Positions 9,627 to 17,971 of a stretch of 64,000 bases of DNA are shown here, in pieces. Position 1 is the first letter of the stretch. Every line of letters starts with the position of its first letter. The position numbers were made by a program, and so were the translations under genes. The DNA is from UBA6544 sp038131165 (lineage in GTDB: Bacteria; Pseudomonadota; Alphaproteobacteria; UBA8366): assembly GCA_038131165.1 (NCBI GenBank), contig JAYPOZ010000001.1:1-64000 (forward strand). Reading direction: 5' to 3'. The notes beneath the pieces are model-generated. The model had not been told where the DNA came from. It ran no database searches and saw only the letters and a program-made list of their open reading frames with translations.

Positions 9627-10250
9627 TCAGAGCGCCTCGACCGTCCATTCCCCGCTGGCCCCGGTCGGCGGCGTGACCCGCATCGGCGCCGCGTTGTCGA
9701 GGACGCGGGCGCCGTATTTCTCCGGCCGGCGCAACGGATGGCCGATGGCGGCCAGCAGGACCGCGAAGGTTCCCCCATGCGCGACCACCGTCACGCGGCC
9801 GTTCTCCAGCGCCGCATTAAGCCCCCGCAATGTCCGGGTGACGAACTGGTCGAGAGTCTCCCCGCGCTCGGGCGAATCGGCCCACCGGAGATCGACGTTC
9901 GAGCGTCCGGCCCAGCGGCCCCAATCGCGCTCGCGCAGATCCGGATTGGGGTGCACCGGGCGTCCGCAGTGGCTGGCGATGATCTGGGCCGTCATCCAGG
10001 CGCGCTCTTGATCGCTCGCGTAATAAGCCTCGAAGACCTCGTCCTTGAGCTTCGGCCCCGCCTTCGCCGCCTGGGCCTTGCCGGATTCGTTCAGCTGCGA
10101 GCCCACAACCGGCTGAATGATTTTGGCATCGTTGTAGAAGGTCTCGCCGTGGCGGACGAAAAAGAACCCTTTCGTCGGGGTGGTGATGCCGCCGCGCTTC
10201 TCGGCATACTCGGCCATTTTCTTGTGCCAGTCGGGGGTGTCCAAGGTCAT
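9627..10250 (-). CDS. Histidine phosphatase family protein (phosphoglycerate mutase-like)
   Basis: 207 residues. The phosphohistidine motif FVRHGETFYN is at ~27-36, with the supporting second histidine in VVAHGGTFAVL near residue 155 and the catalytic-pocket ERDWGRW stretch between. Members dephosphorylate sugar phosphates or other small phosphoesters; true phosphoglycerate mutase identity is unlikely given the short, divergent core. AGGA lies ~7 nt before the ATG. Convergent with the helicase (7 nt) and divergent from the DUF1028 gene; the 111-nt divergent spacer must hold both promoters. Confidence 0.85.
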   Translation of the reverse strand: MTLDTPDWHKKMAEYAEKRGGITTPTKGFFFVRHGETFYNDAKIIQPVVGSQLNESGKAQAAKAGPKLKDEVFEAYYASDQERAWMTAQIIASHCGRPVHPNPDLRERDWGRWAGRSNVDLRWADSPERGETLDQFVTRTLRGLNAALENGRVTVVAHGGTFAVLLAAIGHPLRRPEKYGARVLDNAAPMRVTPPTGASGEWTVEAL

Positions 10251-10361
10251 CGGCTATCCTGTTCGTTGCGTCCCATTACCGCGTAAAATCCCTTGCCGCG
10301 CCAAGCGACCGCCTTACGCTGTTTCTCTTCCAGCAAGATAACAAAACAAGGCAATGAATCC

Positions 10362-11072
10362 ATGGCTACGCTTCCACCCGGCCCCGAATTCAATACCTTC
10401 ACCGCCATCGCCCGTTGCGAGACGACCGGAAGGCTTGGGATTGCGACCTCCACGCGTTCGCTCGCGGTTGGCGCCAGGGTGCCGCATGTGCAGCCCAGAA
10501 CCGGGGCTGTGGCGATCATGGCGATCGCGGATGCGCGACTCGGCCACATGGCCCAACGACTGCTGAAAATGGGCTACAAGGCCCCGGCGGTGATCGAACA
10601 GCTGGTGCAGGGCGATCCCTATTGCGAATACCGCCAGTTGGGCGTGATCGACGACGACGGCTTTGCCGCCGCCCGCACCGGGACCCAGAACCGCGACTGG
10701 TCCGGCCATCACGTGCGGGACAACTTCATCGCTCTCGGCAACGTGCTGCTCGGCGAGCATGTCCTCGACGCCATCGAGGCGGGATATATGGAAGACCCTG
10801 CCGCGAATATCGAAGACCGCTTGATGCGGGCCATCGAGACGGGCCGGGACGCCGGCGGCCAGCACGGCGGGCAGCGTTCCGCCGCCATTCTGGTCTATGA
10901 CGACAAGGAATTCCCGAGGGTCGATCTGCGCGTCGATCATCACGAGGAACCGGTCGGCGAATTGCGCCGCGTCTTCGACGTCTTCAAGCCGGCCATCGAC
11001 TATTACAACCATCGCCAGGTCGACGCCCGCGTGAAACCGCTCTTCGAGGCCGTCCCGAACGACAATTACTGA
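10362..11072 (+). CDS. DUF1028 family protein (Ntn-hydrolase-like)
   Basis: 236 residues from MATLPPGPEFNTFTAIARCE. The N-terminal run NTFTAIARCETTGRLGIATS followed by AVGARVPHVQPRTGAVA is characteristic of DUF1028 (PF06267), a family with an Ntn-hydrolase-like fold and no settled substrate. An AAGG element precedes the start. The stop overlaps the start of the next gene as TGATG, so translation of the TauE-type transporter is coupled to it. That coupling suggests the hydrolase product or substrate may be what the transporter moves. Confidence 0.82.
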   Translation: MATLPPGPEFNTFTAIARCETTGRLGIATSTRSLAVGARVPHVQPRTGAVAIMAIADARLGHMAQRLLKMGYKAPAVIEQLVQGDPYCEYRQLGVIDDDGFAAARTGTQNRDWSGHHVRDNFIALGNVLLGEHVLDAIEAGYMEDPAANIEDRLMRAIETGRDAGGQHGGQRSAAILVYDDKEFPRVDLRVDHHEEPVGELRRVFDVFKPAIDYYNHRQVDARVKPLFEAVPNDNY

Positions 11073-11821
11073 TGCCTGCGCTGGAGGGCTATACGGTCGC
11101 GACCGTCATCGCCGCCTTTCTGATCGCGGGGGTGGTCAAGGGCGTGGTCGGCGTCGGCCTGCCGACCATCGCCGTGGCGATCATGGGGGCCGCCCTCGGC
11201 CTGCGCGAAGCCATTCCGGTACTGATGATCCCCTCCTTCCTCGCAAATTTCTGGCAGTTCACCCGCCCGGGGCCGATCCTGCCCTTACTCACGCGATTCG
11301 GGCCGATGAACATCGCCGCCTGCATCGGCATTTGGATCGGGACCATTGTCCTGTTCCGCATCGACCCCGCGATCATCAACAGCCTGTTCGGCGGCGTGGT
11401 CATTCTGTATGCGGTCATGAATCTCACCCGCGTCGACGTCACCTTGCCGCCCGGTCGCGAGAATCTCTGTGGCCCTCCCGTCGGGTTTTTCTCTGGATTG
11501 CTGACGGGGGTCAGCGGTTCTCTTCTGCTCCCGGTCGTGGTCTATCTCCAAGCGCTCAAGCTCGATAAGGACACCTTCGTCCAGGCGGCCGGCCTGTCGC
11601 TGTTCATCGGTACGGTCATCTGGGGTGCCGCGTTGCTGAACGAGGGTGCGATGACCCAAGAAGCCTGGACTCTTTCCGCATTGGCGCTCGCTCCGACACT
11701 GGTCGGCATGGTGATCGGGCAAAAGCTGCGCGGCCGGGTACCGGAAGCCAAGTTCCGCACCGGGGTCTATCTGGTCTTGATCGTTTTGGCGGCCAATCTT
11801 ATTCGCAAAGGTTTCATGTAG
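11072..11821 (+). CDS. TauE/SafE family membrane transporter (second copy)
   Basis: 249 residues, multi-spanning membrane protein. Signature loops: FLIAGVVKGVVGVGLPTIAV in the first half and FFSGLLTGVSGSLLLPVVVY in the second. It is divergent in sequence from the TauE-like protein encoded at 6042-6818, so not a recent duplication. Translationally coupled (TGATG) to the DUF1028 gene. Probable exporter of a small anion; substrate unknown. Confidence 0.87.
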   Translation: MPALEGYTVATVIAAFLIAGVVKGVVGVGLPTIAVAIMGAALGLREAIPVLMIPSFLANFWQFTRPGPILPLLTRFGPMNIAACIGIWIGTIVLFRIDPAIINSLFGGVVILYAVMNLTRVDVTLPPGRENLCGPPVGFFSGLLTGVSGSLLLPVVVYLQALKLDKDTFVQAAGLSLFIGTVIWGAALLNEGAMTQEAWTLSALALAPTLVGMVIGQKLRGRVPEAKFRTGVYLVLIVLAANLIRKGFM

Positions 11822-11903
11822 GGGTATTCCTGCGGCTTTTCCGGCACCGGGTGCTGGGCTATCATCCTGTCGCATTCACAGCGGCGCATGAGATAGGGAC
11901 ATC

Positions 11904-12665
11904 ATGAGCGAAGAGAAGATTGTTACGGCGGCACTGATCATCATCGGCAACGAAATCCTGTCCGGTCGCATTCAGGACGCCAACCTCTCCTATATCGCCA
12001 CCAAGCTGAACGACGAGGCCGGCATCCGCCTCACCGAAGCGCGCGTGGTGCCCGACGTTGAGGACGAGATCATCGATGCCGTCAACGCCATGCGGGCGAA
12101 GCACGACTATGTCTTCACCACCGGCGGGATCGGCCCGACCCATGACGACATCACGGCGGAAGCGGTCGCCAAGGCGTTCGGCCGCAAGCTGGTGCGCCAT
12201 CCCGAAGCCTATCGGCGCCTGGTCGAACGCTTCAAGGAGCGCGGCATGGAGATAAACGAGGCGCGGTTGCGGATGACGAATACGCCGGAAGGCGCCACGC
12301 TCGTCGAGAACGGCATTTCCGTGGCGCCCGGATTTCAGGTCGAGAACGTCTATGTGATGGCCGGAGTCCCGCAGGTGGCGCACGCAATGATCGACTGGCT
12401 GGCGCCGAACCTCAAGGGCGGTCAACCGGTCCGCTCGAAGACGCTCGTCTGCTCGCTCGGCGAAGGCAACATGGCCCAAGGCTTGAGCGCCATACAGGAC
12501 CGTTATGCGGAAATCGATATCGGCAGCTATCCCTTCTACGAAGCGGGCAACTATGGCACCAGCATCGTACTGCGCCATACCGACGAGACCCTGATCGAGA
12601 AAGCCGGAGCGGAAGTCGCCGAGCTTATGCGATCCCTCGGCGGGGAGCCGCGCGACAAGATTTAG
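11904..12665 (+). CDS. CinA-type molybdopterin-binding (MoCF) domain protein
   Basis: 253 residues. It starts ALIIIGNEILSGRIQDANLS and carries FTTGGIGPTHDDITAEAVAK, the GGxGPTxDD motif of MoaB/MogA/CinA domains. The C-terminal nicotinamide-nucleotide amidase domain of full CinA is absent, so this is the stand-alone COG1058 form. Such proteins are annotated as competence/damage-inducible or as ADP-ribose/NAD-repair pyrophosphatases; activity here is unproven. AGGGA lies ~7 nt before the ATG. Confidence 0.87.
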   Translation: MSEEKIVTAALIIIGNEILSGRIQDANLSYIATKLNDEAGIRLTEARVVPDVEDEIIDAVNAMRAKHDYVFTTGGIGPTHDDITAEAVAKAFGRKLVRHPEAYRRLVERFKERGMEINEARLRMTNTPEGATLVENGISVAPGFQVENVYVMAGVPQVAHAMIDWLAPNLKGGQPVRSKTLVCSLGEGNMAQGLSAIQDRYAEIDIGSYPFYEAGNYGTSIVLRHTDETLIEKAGAEVAELMRSLGGEPRDKI

Positions 12666-12711
12666 CCAATATTCCGCCGATTCATCCCTCGACAGACTCA
12701 GGAGCATAGGC

Positions 12712-14172
12712 ATGACCAGAAACCGCGTCCTGATTGTGACGTTCGACGCCCTGCGCCCGGACATGGTGACGCCGGAATTGATGCCCAATCTCACTCGGTT
12801 TGCCGCGGAGGGCGCTTTTTTCCCCGAAGCCCGCTCGACCTTTCCGACGGAAACCCGGGTCAACCAGACGGCTCTGATCACCGGATGCTATCCCGAGCGT
12901 CACGGCATCGTTGGCAATCGGTTCCAGGACGCAGCCGCCTCGCCGGGCAGGCTCTTCAACACCGGCGACGAGACCCAGTTGGCGGAAGGCGACAAGCGTC
13001 TCGGCGGTAAACTCGTCGACGTGCCGGTGCTCGGCGAAATTCTGCAACAGAACGGCCTCGGATATGCGGTGATCAGCGCCGGCACGCCGGGCGGCACCCG
13101 GATGCTGCACCACAAGGCAGAGGAAATCGGCGGGTTCCGCCTGTCCCTGCACCGCCCGGACGCGACGCAACCGGCGGGCGCGCTCGACCGGGTAACCGCG
13201 CGCTGCGGCCCCATCCCGCCGCACTCGGTGCCGTCTCTAGACTGGATCCGTTATGCGACGGACGTCTATCTGGACTATGTGGAGCCTGAACTGGCGCCCG
13301 ACGTCATGGTGCTGTGGTATTGCGAGCCGGACAACAGCTATCACCAGATCGGCCTCGGTACGCCGGAGAACCTTGAGGCGCTGCGCACCGTAGACCGGGA
13401 GTTCGGGCGCATTCTCGCCCGCGAAGCGGCGAAACCGCCGGAGCAACGTCTCCACATCGTCACCATGTCCGACCATGGGATGGTCACTCTGCTCGGCCGG
13501 AAACTCGACCTCGCCGAGAAGTTCCGGGAGGGCGGATTTTCGGTCGGGGAGACCACGGAGGACGGCTCCGACGTGGCCTTGGCACTTTCGAGCGCCGGCG
13601 GCATCTATGTCCGCGACTCCGACCCGGCGCTCATCGAGCGGGTGCGCGCCTGGCTCCAGGCACAGGACTGGTGCGGGCCGCTCTTCACGGCGAGCGGCCA
13701 AAGCGCCCTTCAGCACGACCACATCCGCATTTCCCATCGCCGCGCGCCCGACATCGGCATCGTCCTGAAGGCCGACGACGGCGCCAACGCACACGGCGTT
13801 GCCGGCGGCACGGTGCACGACTGCGGCTATCCCGAAGGCGGCGGCATGCACGGAGGTTTGCATGAGCGGGAAGTGCGCAATTGGATCGCGTTTGCGGGCA
13901 CGGGCGTGCGCCGGAAATTCGTGTCGCCGGTCACCGCCGGGGTCGTCGATATTCTCCCCACCGTCCTGCACATGCTGAATCTCGAGCCGCCCACGCATAT
14001 CCAGGGCCGGTTGCTGCGCGAGGGCTTCGCCGAGTTTGCCGAGGAACCGCTGCCGGATTGCGTGGAGGAACTTCATTCCGTCGACGGCGCGGAAGGCTAC
14101 CGGGCCCATATCATGCTCGACCGCGTCGGCGAACGACGGTATCTCCGCCGCGCCTGGAGCGAGCGCGCTTAG
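12712..14172 (+). CDS. Alkaline phosphatase superfamily phosphodiesterase/nucleotide pyrophosphatase-like protein
   Basis: 486 residues. Metal and nucleophile motifs of type I phosphodiesterases are in order: VTFDALRPD (metal Asp), FPTETRVN (nucleophile Thr), WYCEPDNSYHQIG (Asp and His), MSDHGM (Asp-His) and MHGGLHERE (His). No signal peptide is evident, so a cytoplasmic enzyme acting on nucleotide or phospholipid-type phosphodiesters, or a phosphonate-related substrate, is likely. AGGAG lies 7 nt before the ATG. It follows the MoCF gene by 46 nt and may share its transcript. Confidence 0.85.
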   Translation: MTRNRVLIVTFDALRPDMVTPELMPNLTRFAAEGAFFPEARSTFPTETRVNQTALITGCYPERHGIVGNRFQDAAASPGRLFNTGDETQLAEGDKRLGGKLVDVPVLGEILQQNGLGYAVISAGTPGGTRMLHHKAEEIGGFRLSLHRPDATQPAGALDRVTARCGPIPPHSVPSLDWIRYATDVYLDYVEPELAPDVMVLWYCEPDNSYHQIGLGTPENLEALRTVDREFGRILAREAAKPPEQRLHIVTMSDHGMVTLLGRKLDLAEKFREGGFSVGETTEDGSDVALALSSAGGIYVRDSDPALIERVRAWLQAQDWCGPLFTASGQSALQHDHIRISHRRAPDIGIVLKADDGANAHGVAGGTVHDCGYPEGGGMHGGLHEREVRNWIAFAGTGVRRKFVSPVTAGVVDILPTVLHMLNLEPPTHIQGRLLREGFAEFAEEPLPDCVEELHSVDGAEGYRAHIMLDRVGERRYLRRAWSERA

Positions 14173-14176
14173 CCCC

Positions 14177-14335
14177 CTATCGGCCGAACGCGAAGTACAG
14201 CACGGCGATGACGGCCAGAATGGCGGCCACGATGGGCACAATGCCGCGGCGTTGCCCGCCCCGCCGCCGGTGCAGCAGCCAAAGCACGCCGACTCCCAGG
14301 CCGATCAAGGCAAAGTAGGTCCAATCCCGTTCCAC
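14177..14335 (-). CDS. Small two-helix membrane protein, 52 aa (GTG start)
   Basis: A 52-residue protein starting at GTG, with a consensus GGAGG 8 nt upstream. It begins VERDWTYFALIGLGVGVLWL, has a basic loop (HRRRGGQRRG), then a second hydrophobic helix (IVPIVAAILAVIAVLYFAF) and ends GR. The two well-separated apolar helices with a positively charged loop make a convincing small inner-membrane protein. An out-of-frame ATG lies 7 nt upstream but is almost on top of the GGAGG, so the GTG is preferred. Convergent with the phosphodiesterase gene. I do not recognise a family. Confidence 0.6.
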   Translation of the reverse strand: MERDWTYFALIGLGVGVLWLLHRRRGGQRRGIVPIVAAILAVIAVLYFAFGR

Positions 14336-14656
14336 GATCCATGCCTCCGCGCCGTCAATATAGGCCTAATTCCGCGCCGCGTGAACGGCTCGTTTCCGTC
14401 ACGAGAACGACACACATCCCGGCAATACTCCGTCGATGCACATGAACACCATCTTACCGTGAGCCGAATCCAATTCGACTCCGGCGACACGATCGGCGGC
14501 ACGGCGCCCCTGATCATGTTGCGGCAGATCAAGCCCGGCCCCAGACGACCAAGACGCCTTCGTCATCGTCGGCACCGGTGCCGCCTGATATGGGTCGGCG
14601 GCATGGCCCTCGCCTTTGGGGCTGCGGCGGCGCGCTATTTCCTGTAGAATGCTTGC
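14336..14656. other. Intergenic stretch without a convincing gene
   Basis: About 320 nt between the small membrane protein and the small lipoprotein. It holds the GGAGG and probable promoter of the former on the minus strand. A 43-codon plus-strand frame (14516-14647) has an Arg-rich start and an apolar end but no ribosome-binding site. I see no RNA gene or repeat. Confidence 0.4.
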
Positions 14657-14779
14657 ATGCGCCTGTTCCTGATCCTGAGCTTAGCCGCTTTCACCCTCGC
14701 CGCTTGCGGCGGCACGCAAGTGCACGTCAAAGGCGGTTCGGAAAGCGCGCCGAAATGGAAAATCACCAAGCCGATATAA
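14657..14779 (+). CDS. Small lipoprotein, 40 aa
   Basis: A 40-residue protein: MRLFLILSLAAFTLAAC as a signal peptide with lipobox LAAC (lipidated Cys17), then a 23-residue polar tail (GGTQVHVKGGSESAPKWKI and TKPI). Such tiny lipoproteins are common and often missed because of length. The ribosome-binding site is weak, so translation is supported mainly by the textbook lipobox. It lies just upstream of tRNA-Leu. Function unknown. Confidence 0.5.
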   Translation: MRLFLILSLAAFTLAACGGTQVHVKGGSESAPKWKITKPI

Positions 14780-14854
14780 CGTGTCTTTAGCGTATCGGGA
14801 CGGGTTGTCGCGCTGCCCATCGGCGGCTAGGGTGCGCCCGATACCAACCGAAGT

Positions 14855-14941
14855 GCCCGCTTGGCGGAATTGGTAGACGCAAGGGACTTAAAATCCCTTG
14901 TCCGTAAGGACGTCCCGGTTCGAGTCCGGGAGCGGGCACCA
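14855..14941 (+). tRNA. tRNA-Leu (anticodon TAA)
   Basis: An 87-nt class II tRNA. The acceptor GCCCGCT pairs with AGCGGGC, followed by ACCA, so CCA is encoded. Anticodon stem AGGGA/TCCCT with loop CTTAAAA gives anticodon TAA. A variable arm (TGTCCGTAAGGACG region) and TTCGAGTCC in the T arm are present. The long variable arm and UAA anticodon identify tRNA-Leu(UAA). Confidence 0.95.
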
Positions 14942-14965
14942 CCTCGACGGCGCGACCAGTTTCGC

Positions 14966-15724
14966 TCAGGCTTTTGCTTTGCGGAATTTCTTGTAGGCGA
15001 CGGGCAGCAGTGCCAGCGCCGCGAGGCCCACCAGAGCCGCCGTGATTTCGGGCGTCAGCACCCCCTGCAGCGAGAATTCTTCGTTCCGCTCGAAGATACT
15101 GCCAAGCCCGGCGCCGACCGTCGCGTAGACGAAAGAGCCGGGAATGATCCCGATCAACGTGCCGACCACATAGGTCCGCAGCTTCACGCCCAGAAACGCC
15201 GGCACGATGTTCACCAGAAAGAACGGAAACAACGGAATCAGCCGTAGCACCAATAAGTAGCTGAGCGCGTTTTCCTGAAAACCGGCTTCCATCTTCTGGA
15301 TCGCCGGCCCGGCGCGGCGGCGCAAGGCATCGCCGAGCGCGGTGCGCGCGATCAGAAACACGCCGACCGCGCCCAATGTCGCCCCGAGAACGACATACAC
15401 GGACCCGTACCACTGCCCGAAGAGGAGACCGCCCGCGATGGTCAGAATGGCCGCCCCTGGCACCGAAAGCGCTACCGACGCCGCGTAGACGGCGATATAC
15501 AGAGCCACGGCGAGAACGCCCTGAGCGGCCACGAAATCGGCCAGCAGCACACGGTTCTCGCGCAAGGCGTCGAAGGTGAGATAGCGATCCAGGCCGAGTA
15601 TAAAGAACGCCGCCACGGCAACCGCCAAGATCACGAGCGGCAAGAAGCGTGTCACAGAAGGTTTCACCGCCCCCTCGGCGGTTGCGCTCTCTTCATCCAT
15701 ATTGCCTTTTTCAGCCTCAGACAT
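14966..15724 (-). CDS. TVP38/TMEM64 (DedA/VTT-domain) family membrane protein
   Basis: 252 residues from MSEAEKGNMDEES; a start at 15700 is also possible. An acidic cytosolic N-terminus is followed by a membrane helix, then the VTT/SNARE-associated domain with SVPGAAILTIAGGLLFGQWY (family G-x-L-FG signature) and LVLRLIPLFPFFLVNIVPAF, including the conserved Arg-Pro reentrant region. Related proteins act in envelope lipid or undecaprenyl-phosphate handling. The stop is convergent with tRNA-Leu. Confidence 0.88.
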   Translation of the reverse strand: MSEAEKGNMDEESATAEGAVKPSVTRFLPLVILAVAVAAFFILGLDRYLTFDALRENRVLLADFVAAQGVLAVALYIAVYAASVALSVPGAAILTIAGGLLFGQWYGSVYVVLGATLGAVGVFLIARTALGDALRRRAGPAIQKMEAGFQENALSYLLVLRLIPLFPFFLVNIVPAFLGVKLRTYVVGTLIGIIPGSFVYATVGAGLGSIFERNEEFSLQGVLTPEITAALVGLAALALLPVAYKKFRKAKA

Positions 15725-15877
15725 TTGCGGCCCTTGCCTCGCGTATGGCATCGAAATTGGCCTCCGGATGCCAGTGGAACAACGCATTTCGCATCACATT
15801 TGCGGCATTACAGGCGCCGCCCAGCAAGAAAGCGGACGAACGCAGGGTTTTAATAAGGCGACGGAATGGTCCAGGAA

Positions 15878-15906
15878 TGATCCGTCCGATTCTTGATATC
15901 GTAGAA
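15878..15906 (+). promoter_or_regulatory. RpoE/ChrR-type ECF promoter for the DUF6134-SDR-NTF2 operon
   Basis: TGATCC at 15878-15883, exactly 18 nt spacer, then TAGAA at 15902-15906. This matches the ECF11 (R. sphaeroides sigma-E) consensus as I recall it, TGATCC-N18-TAAGA-like. It lies ~37 nt before the TTG start at 15943. The same -35 and the same 18-nt spacing occur twice in front of the sigma factor gene and its divergent operon. Confidence 0.72.
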
Positions 15907-15942
15907 GAGAATAGCGGCATACGGTGAAATGGAGAAATCCCC

Positions 15943-16659
15943 TTGATCAGGATTGCCTTGGCGATTGCATTGGCCGTCAGCACGCCGGCGCTTGCCGAAC
16001 CGCATTCCGCAAGCGCGCGCCTGCCCGCCGTACATGCGGTTGACCCCGTGGGGCTTTACGGAGATGCCATCGAGTTCGACGTGACCCGCAAGGGCGATCG
16101 CGTGGGTTTTCATAGGGTGAAGTTCACGCAAGAAGGCGCATCGACCCTTGTCAGCAGCACGTTTCAACTGCAGATCGACCTCTGGATCTTTACCGCCTTC
16201 AAATACCTCTATACGTCCGAGGCACGCTGGGTAGACGGCAGGCTTCGCTCCCTATCCGCCACGGTCGACGACGGCGGCGCGCTTTCCAGCGTCGACGTTC
16301 GCCCGGACGGCGACCGCCTCATGATCGCCAACGGGGCAGCGACTTATTCGGCGCTGCCACCTCTCTATCCGACGAACCATTGGAACGCCTCTGTCCTACA
16401 ACAAAAGAAAGTGCTGAACACTTTGACAGGCCACCTCAACAGCGTCGACATCCAGCCGAGAGGAAGGGAAGCGGTCACAACCGAACGCGGCGTGATTTCC
16501 GCGACCCGATATGCTTATACCGGCGATCTCGATACCGAGGTTTGGTACGACGACGATGGCCGCTGGGTCAAAATGCGCTTCGTCGGCCGCGATGGTTCGG
16601 CGATCGAATACGTCTGTCGAAAGTGCCAGGGTGGCCTCACGAAGAACGCTCAACGATGA
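15943..16659 (+). CDS. Secreted DUF6134 family protein
   Basis: 238 residues from a TTG start preceded by GGAGA (15931-15935); a nearer-upstream ATG overlaps that site and reaches a stop within six codons, so TTG is the start. A signal peptide (MIRIALAIALAVSTPALA-E) is followed by a beta-rich domain resembling DUF6134 (FDVTRKGDRVGFHRVKF; TEVWYDDDGRWVKMRF). It is probably periplasmic. The stop overlaps the SDR start as ATGA. The ECF promoter upstream puts it in the RpoE-ChrR stress regulon. Biochemical role unknown. Confidence 0.8.
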   Translation: MIRIALAIALAVSTPALAEPHSASARLPAVHAVDPVGLYGDAIEFDVTRKGDRVGFHRVKFTQEGASTLVSSTFQLQIDLWIFTAFKYLYTSEARWVDGRLRSLSATVDDGGALSSVDVRPDGDRLMIANGAATYSALPPLYPTNHWNASVLQQKKVLNTLTGHLNSVDIQPRGREAVTTERGVISATRYAYTGDLDTEVWYDDDGRWVKMRFVGRDGSAIEYVCRKCQGGLTKNAQR

Positions 16660-17420
16660 ACGGGGACGCCGCCCGTCGTGTGGTCTGGATCACGGGCGCC
16701 GGAAAAGGTATCGGCCGGGCCTTGGCCCATCGCTATGCGGCGGACGGCTGGACGGTTGCGGCCAGCGCCCGCACGGAAGGCGACTTGCTGGCGCTACAAG
16801 ACGATTGCGCGAGCGGCACGATTCGGGCCTTTCCTTTGGACATCACCGACAGCGTGGCGGTCGATGCTGCGGTCACCCGCATCGAGGAGGAATTGGGGCC
16901 CATCGACCTTGCCATTTTGAATGCCGGTAACCACCGACCATTGAATGCGAATGACTTCGACATCGACGTGTTCCGATCCCTCGTCGAGACCAACCTGATG
17001 GGCACGGTCAATTGCCTGGCCCCCCTGGTTCCCCGATTGATCGAGCGAGAATCCGGTCATATCGCGGTGGTGGCCTCGCTTGCGGGTTATCGAGGATTGC
17101 CGACGGCCGCGGCCTATGGCGCCACGAAGGCTGGCGTGATCAATATGTGCGAGTCGTTACGGCCCGATCTCGCCCAATACAACGTGCGGCTTTCGCTCAT
17201 CAATCCCGGTTTCGTCAGAACGCCTCTGACCGATCAGAACGATTTCCCCATGCCGTTCCTGATTTCGGCGGAGAAGGCGGCCGAGTATGTCATGCAGGGG
17301 CTACGGCGGAACGCCTTCGAAACAGCCTTTCCCTGGCGATTCGCCGTGATGATGAAAGCGCTGAAAATCCTGCCGGACCGATTGTTTTTCGCGCTCACAC
17401 GCCGGATGATCGGCAAATGA
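16656..17420 (+). CDS. SDR family oxidoreductase
   Basis: 254 residues from MNGDAARRVVWITGAGKGIG; the start overlaps the previous stop (ATGA). The Rossmann nucleotide motif TGAGKGIG is at ~12-19, NAG at ~89, and the catalytic YGATK tetrad segment at ~152. A C-terminal extension with an apolar stretch (WRFAVMMKALKILPDRLFF) is typical of SDRs found beside ChrR-controlled lipid genes. NAD(P)-dependent; substrate unknown. Co-translated with the next gene by another ATGA overlap. Confidence 0.88.
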   Translation: MNGDAARRVVWITGAGKGIGRALAHRYAADGWTVAASARTEGDLLALQDDCASGTIRAFPLDITDSVAVDAAVTRIEEELGPIDLAILNAGNHRPLNANDFDIDVFRSLVETNLMGTVNCLAPLVPRLIERESGHIAVVASLAGYRGLPTAAAYGATKAGVINMCESLRPDLAQYNVRLSLINPGFVRTPLTDQNDFPMPFLISAEKAAEYVMQGLRRNAFETAFPWRFAVMMKALKILPDRLFFALTRRMIGK

Positions 17421-17971
17421 GCGCCTTGCCGCACGAACGCTATCGGCACTATCTGGAAACGCTGACGCCGGAGACGCTGGAGCGCCTCTCCGACTATGTA
17501 ACCCCGGATGTCCGCTTTGCCGATCCGTTTAACGATGTCCGCGGACCGGTAGCGATGGCGGCGGTTTTCCGTGACATGTTCGAAAGCGTCGGGGACGTTC
17601 GTTTCACGATCCGGCACATGCATACGGATCGCAATCATTGCCTCATGGCCTGGACCTTCGCCGCGACGCTATTCGGCAAGCCATGGCATTTCGATGGCAC
17701 CAGCGAAGTCGAATTCGCCGAAGACGGGCGCGTGGCCGCTCATATCGATCACTGGGACGCCGCACGAGCGGTTGCCGGTTATTGGTTGGCTGCTCGCGAA
17801 AATTCGCGGCCGGCTGAAAATCGACTGATCGAGCTGTTCGCGGCCTGTTTCGACATTTGTTCCTTGGCGAAAAACAGCGTCACCTCGCCGATCTCGAACC
17901 CGAACTTGCTGACCCGCGCCCGGTTCACAAGCACGCCGGATGGTTGCAGGAACATCCAGTCGTTGAAATGA
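17417..17971 (+). CDS. SnoaL/NTF2-like protein with probable C-terminal frameshift
   Basis: The frame as read gives 184 residues. Residues ~1-118 are a normal NTF2-like domain (RLSDYVTPDVRFADPFNDVR; AHIDHWDAA). After ~17775 the frame turns into sequence lacking family features and runs 193 nt into the opposite-strand DUF3833 gene. The +1-shifted frame there reads LPVIGWLLAKIRGRLKID and stops at 17828, the basic amphipathic ending I associate with these proteins. So a 1-nt indel, either a sequencing error or a real mutation, probably lies near 17770-17780. Start by ATGA overlap with the SDR. Confidence 0.7.
   Translation: MSALPHERYRHYLETLTPETLERLSDYVTPDVRFADPFNDVRGPVAMAAVFRDMFESVGDVRFTIRHMHTDRNHCLMAWTFAATLFGKPWHFDGTSEVEFAEDGRVAAHIDHWDAARAVAGYWLAARENSRPAENRLIELFAACFDICSLAKNSVTSPISNPNLLTRARFTSTPDGCRNIQSLK

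Noticed and set aside
14177..14342. ATG at 14342 as start of a small minus-strand gene
   Set aside because: It lies about 1 nt after the GGAGG, and its frame gives an Arg/Ala-rich product; the GTG frame fits better.
14516..14647. 43-residue Arg-rich frame ending in an apolar stretch
   Set aside because: No ribosome-binding site and an Arg-rich start typical of GC-rich non-coding frames.
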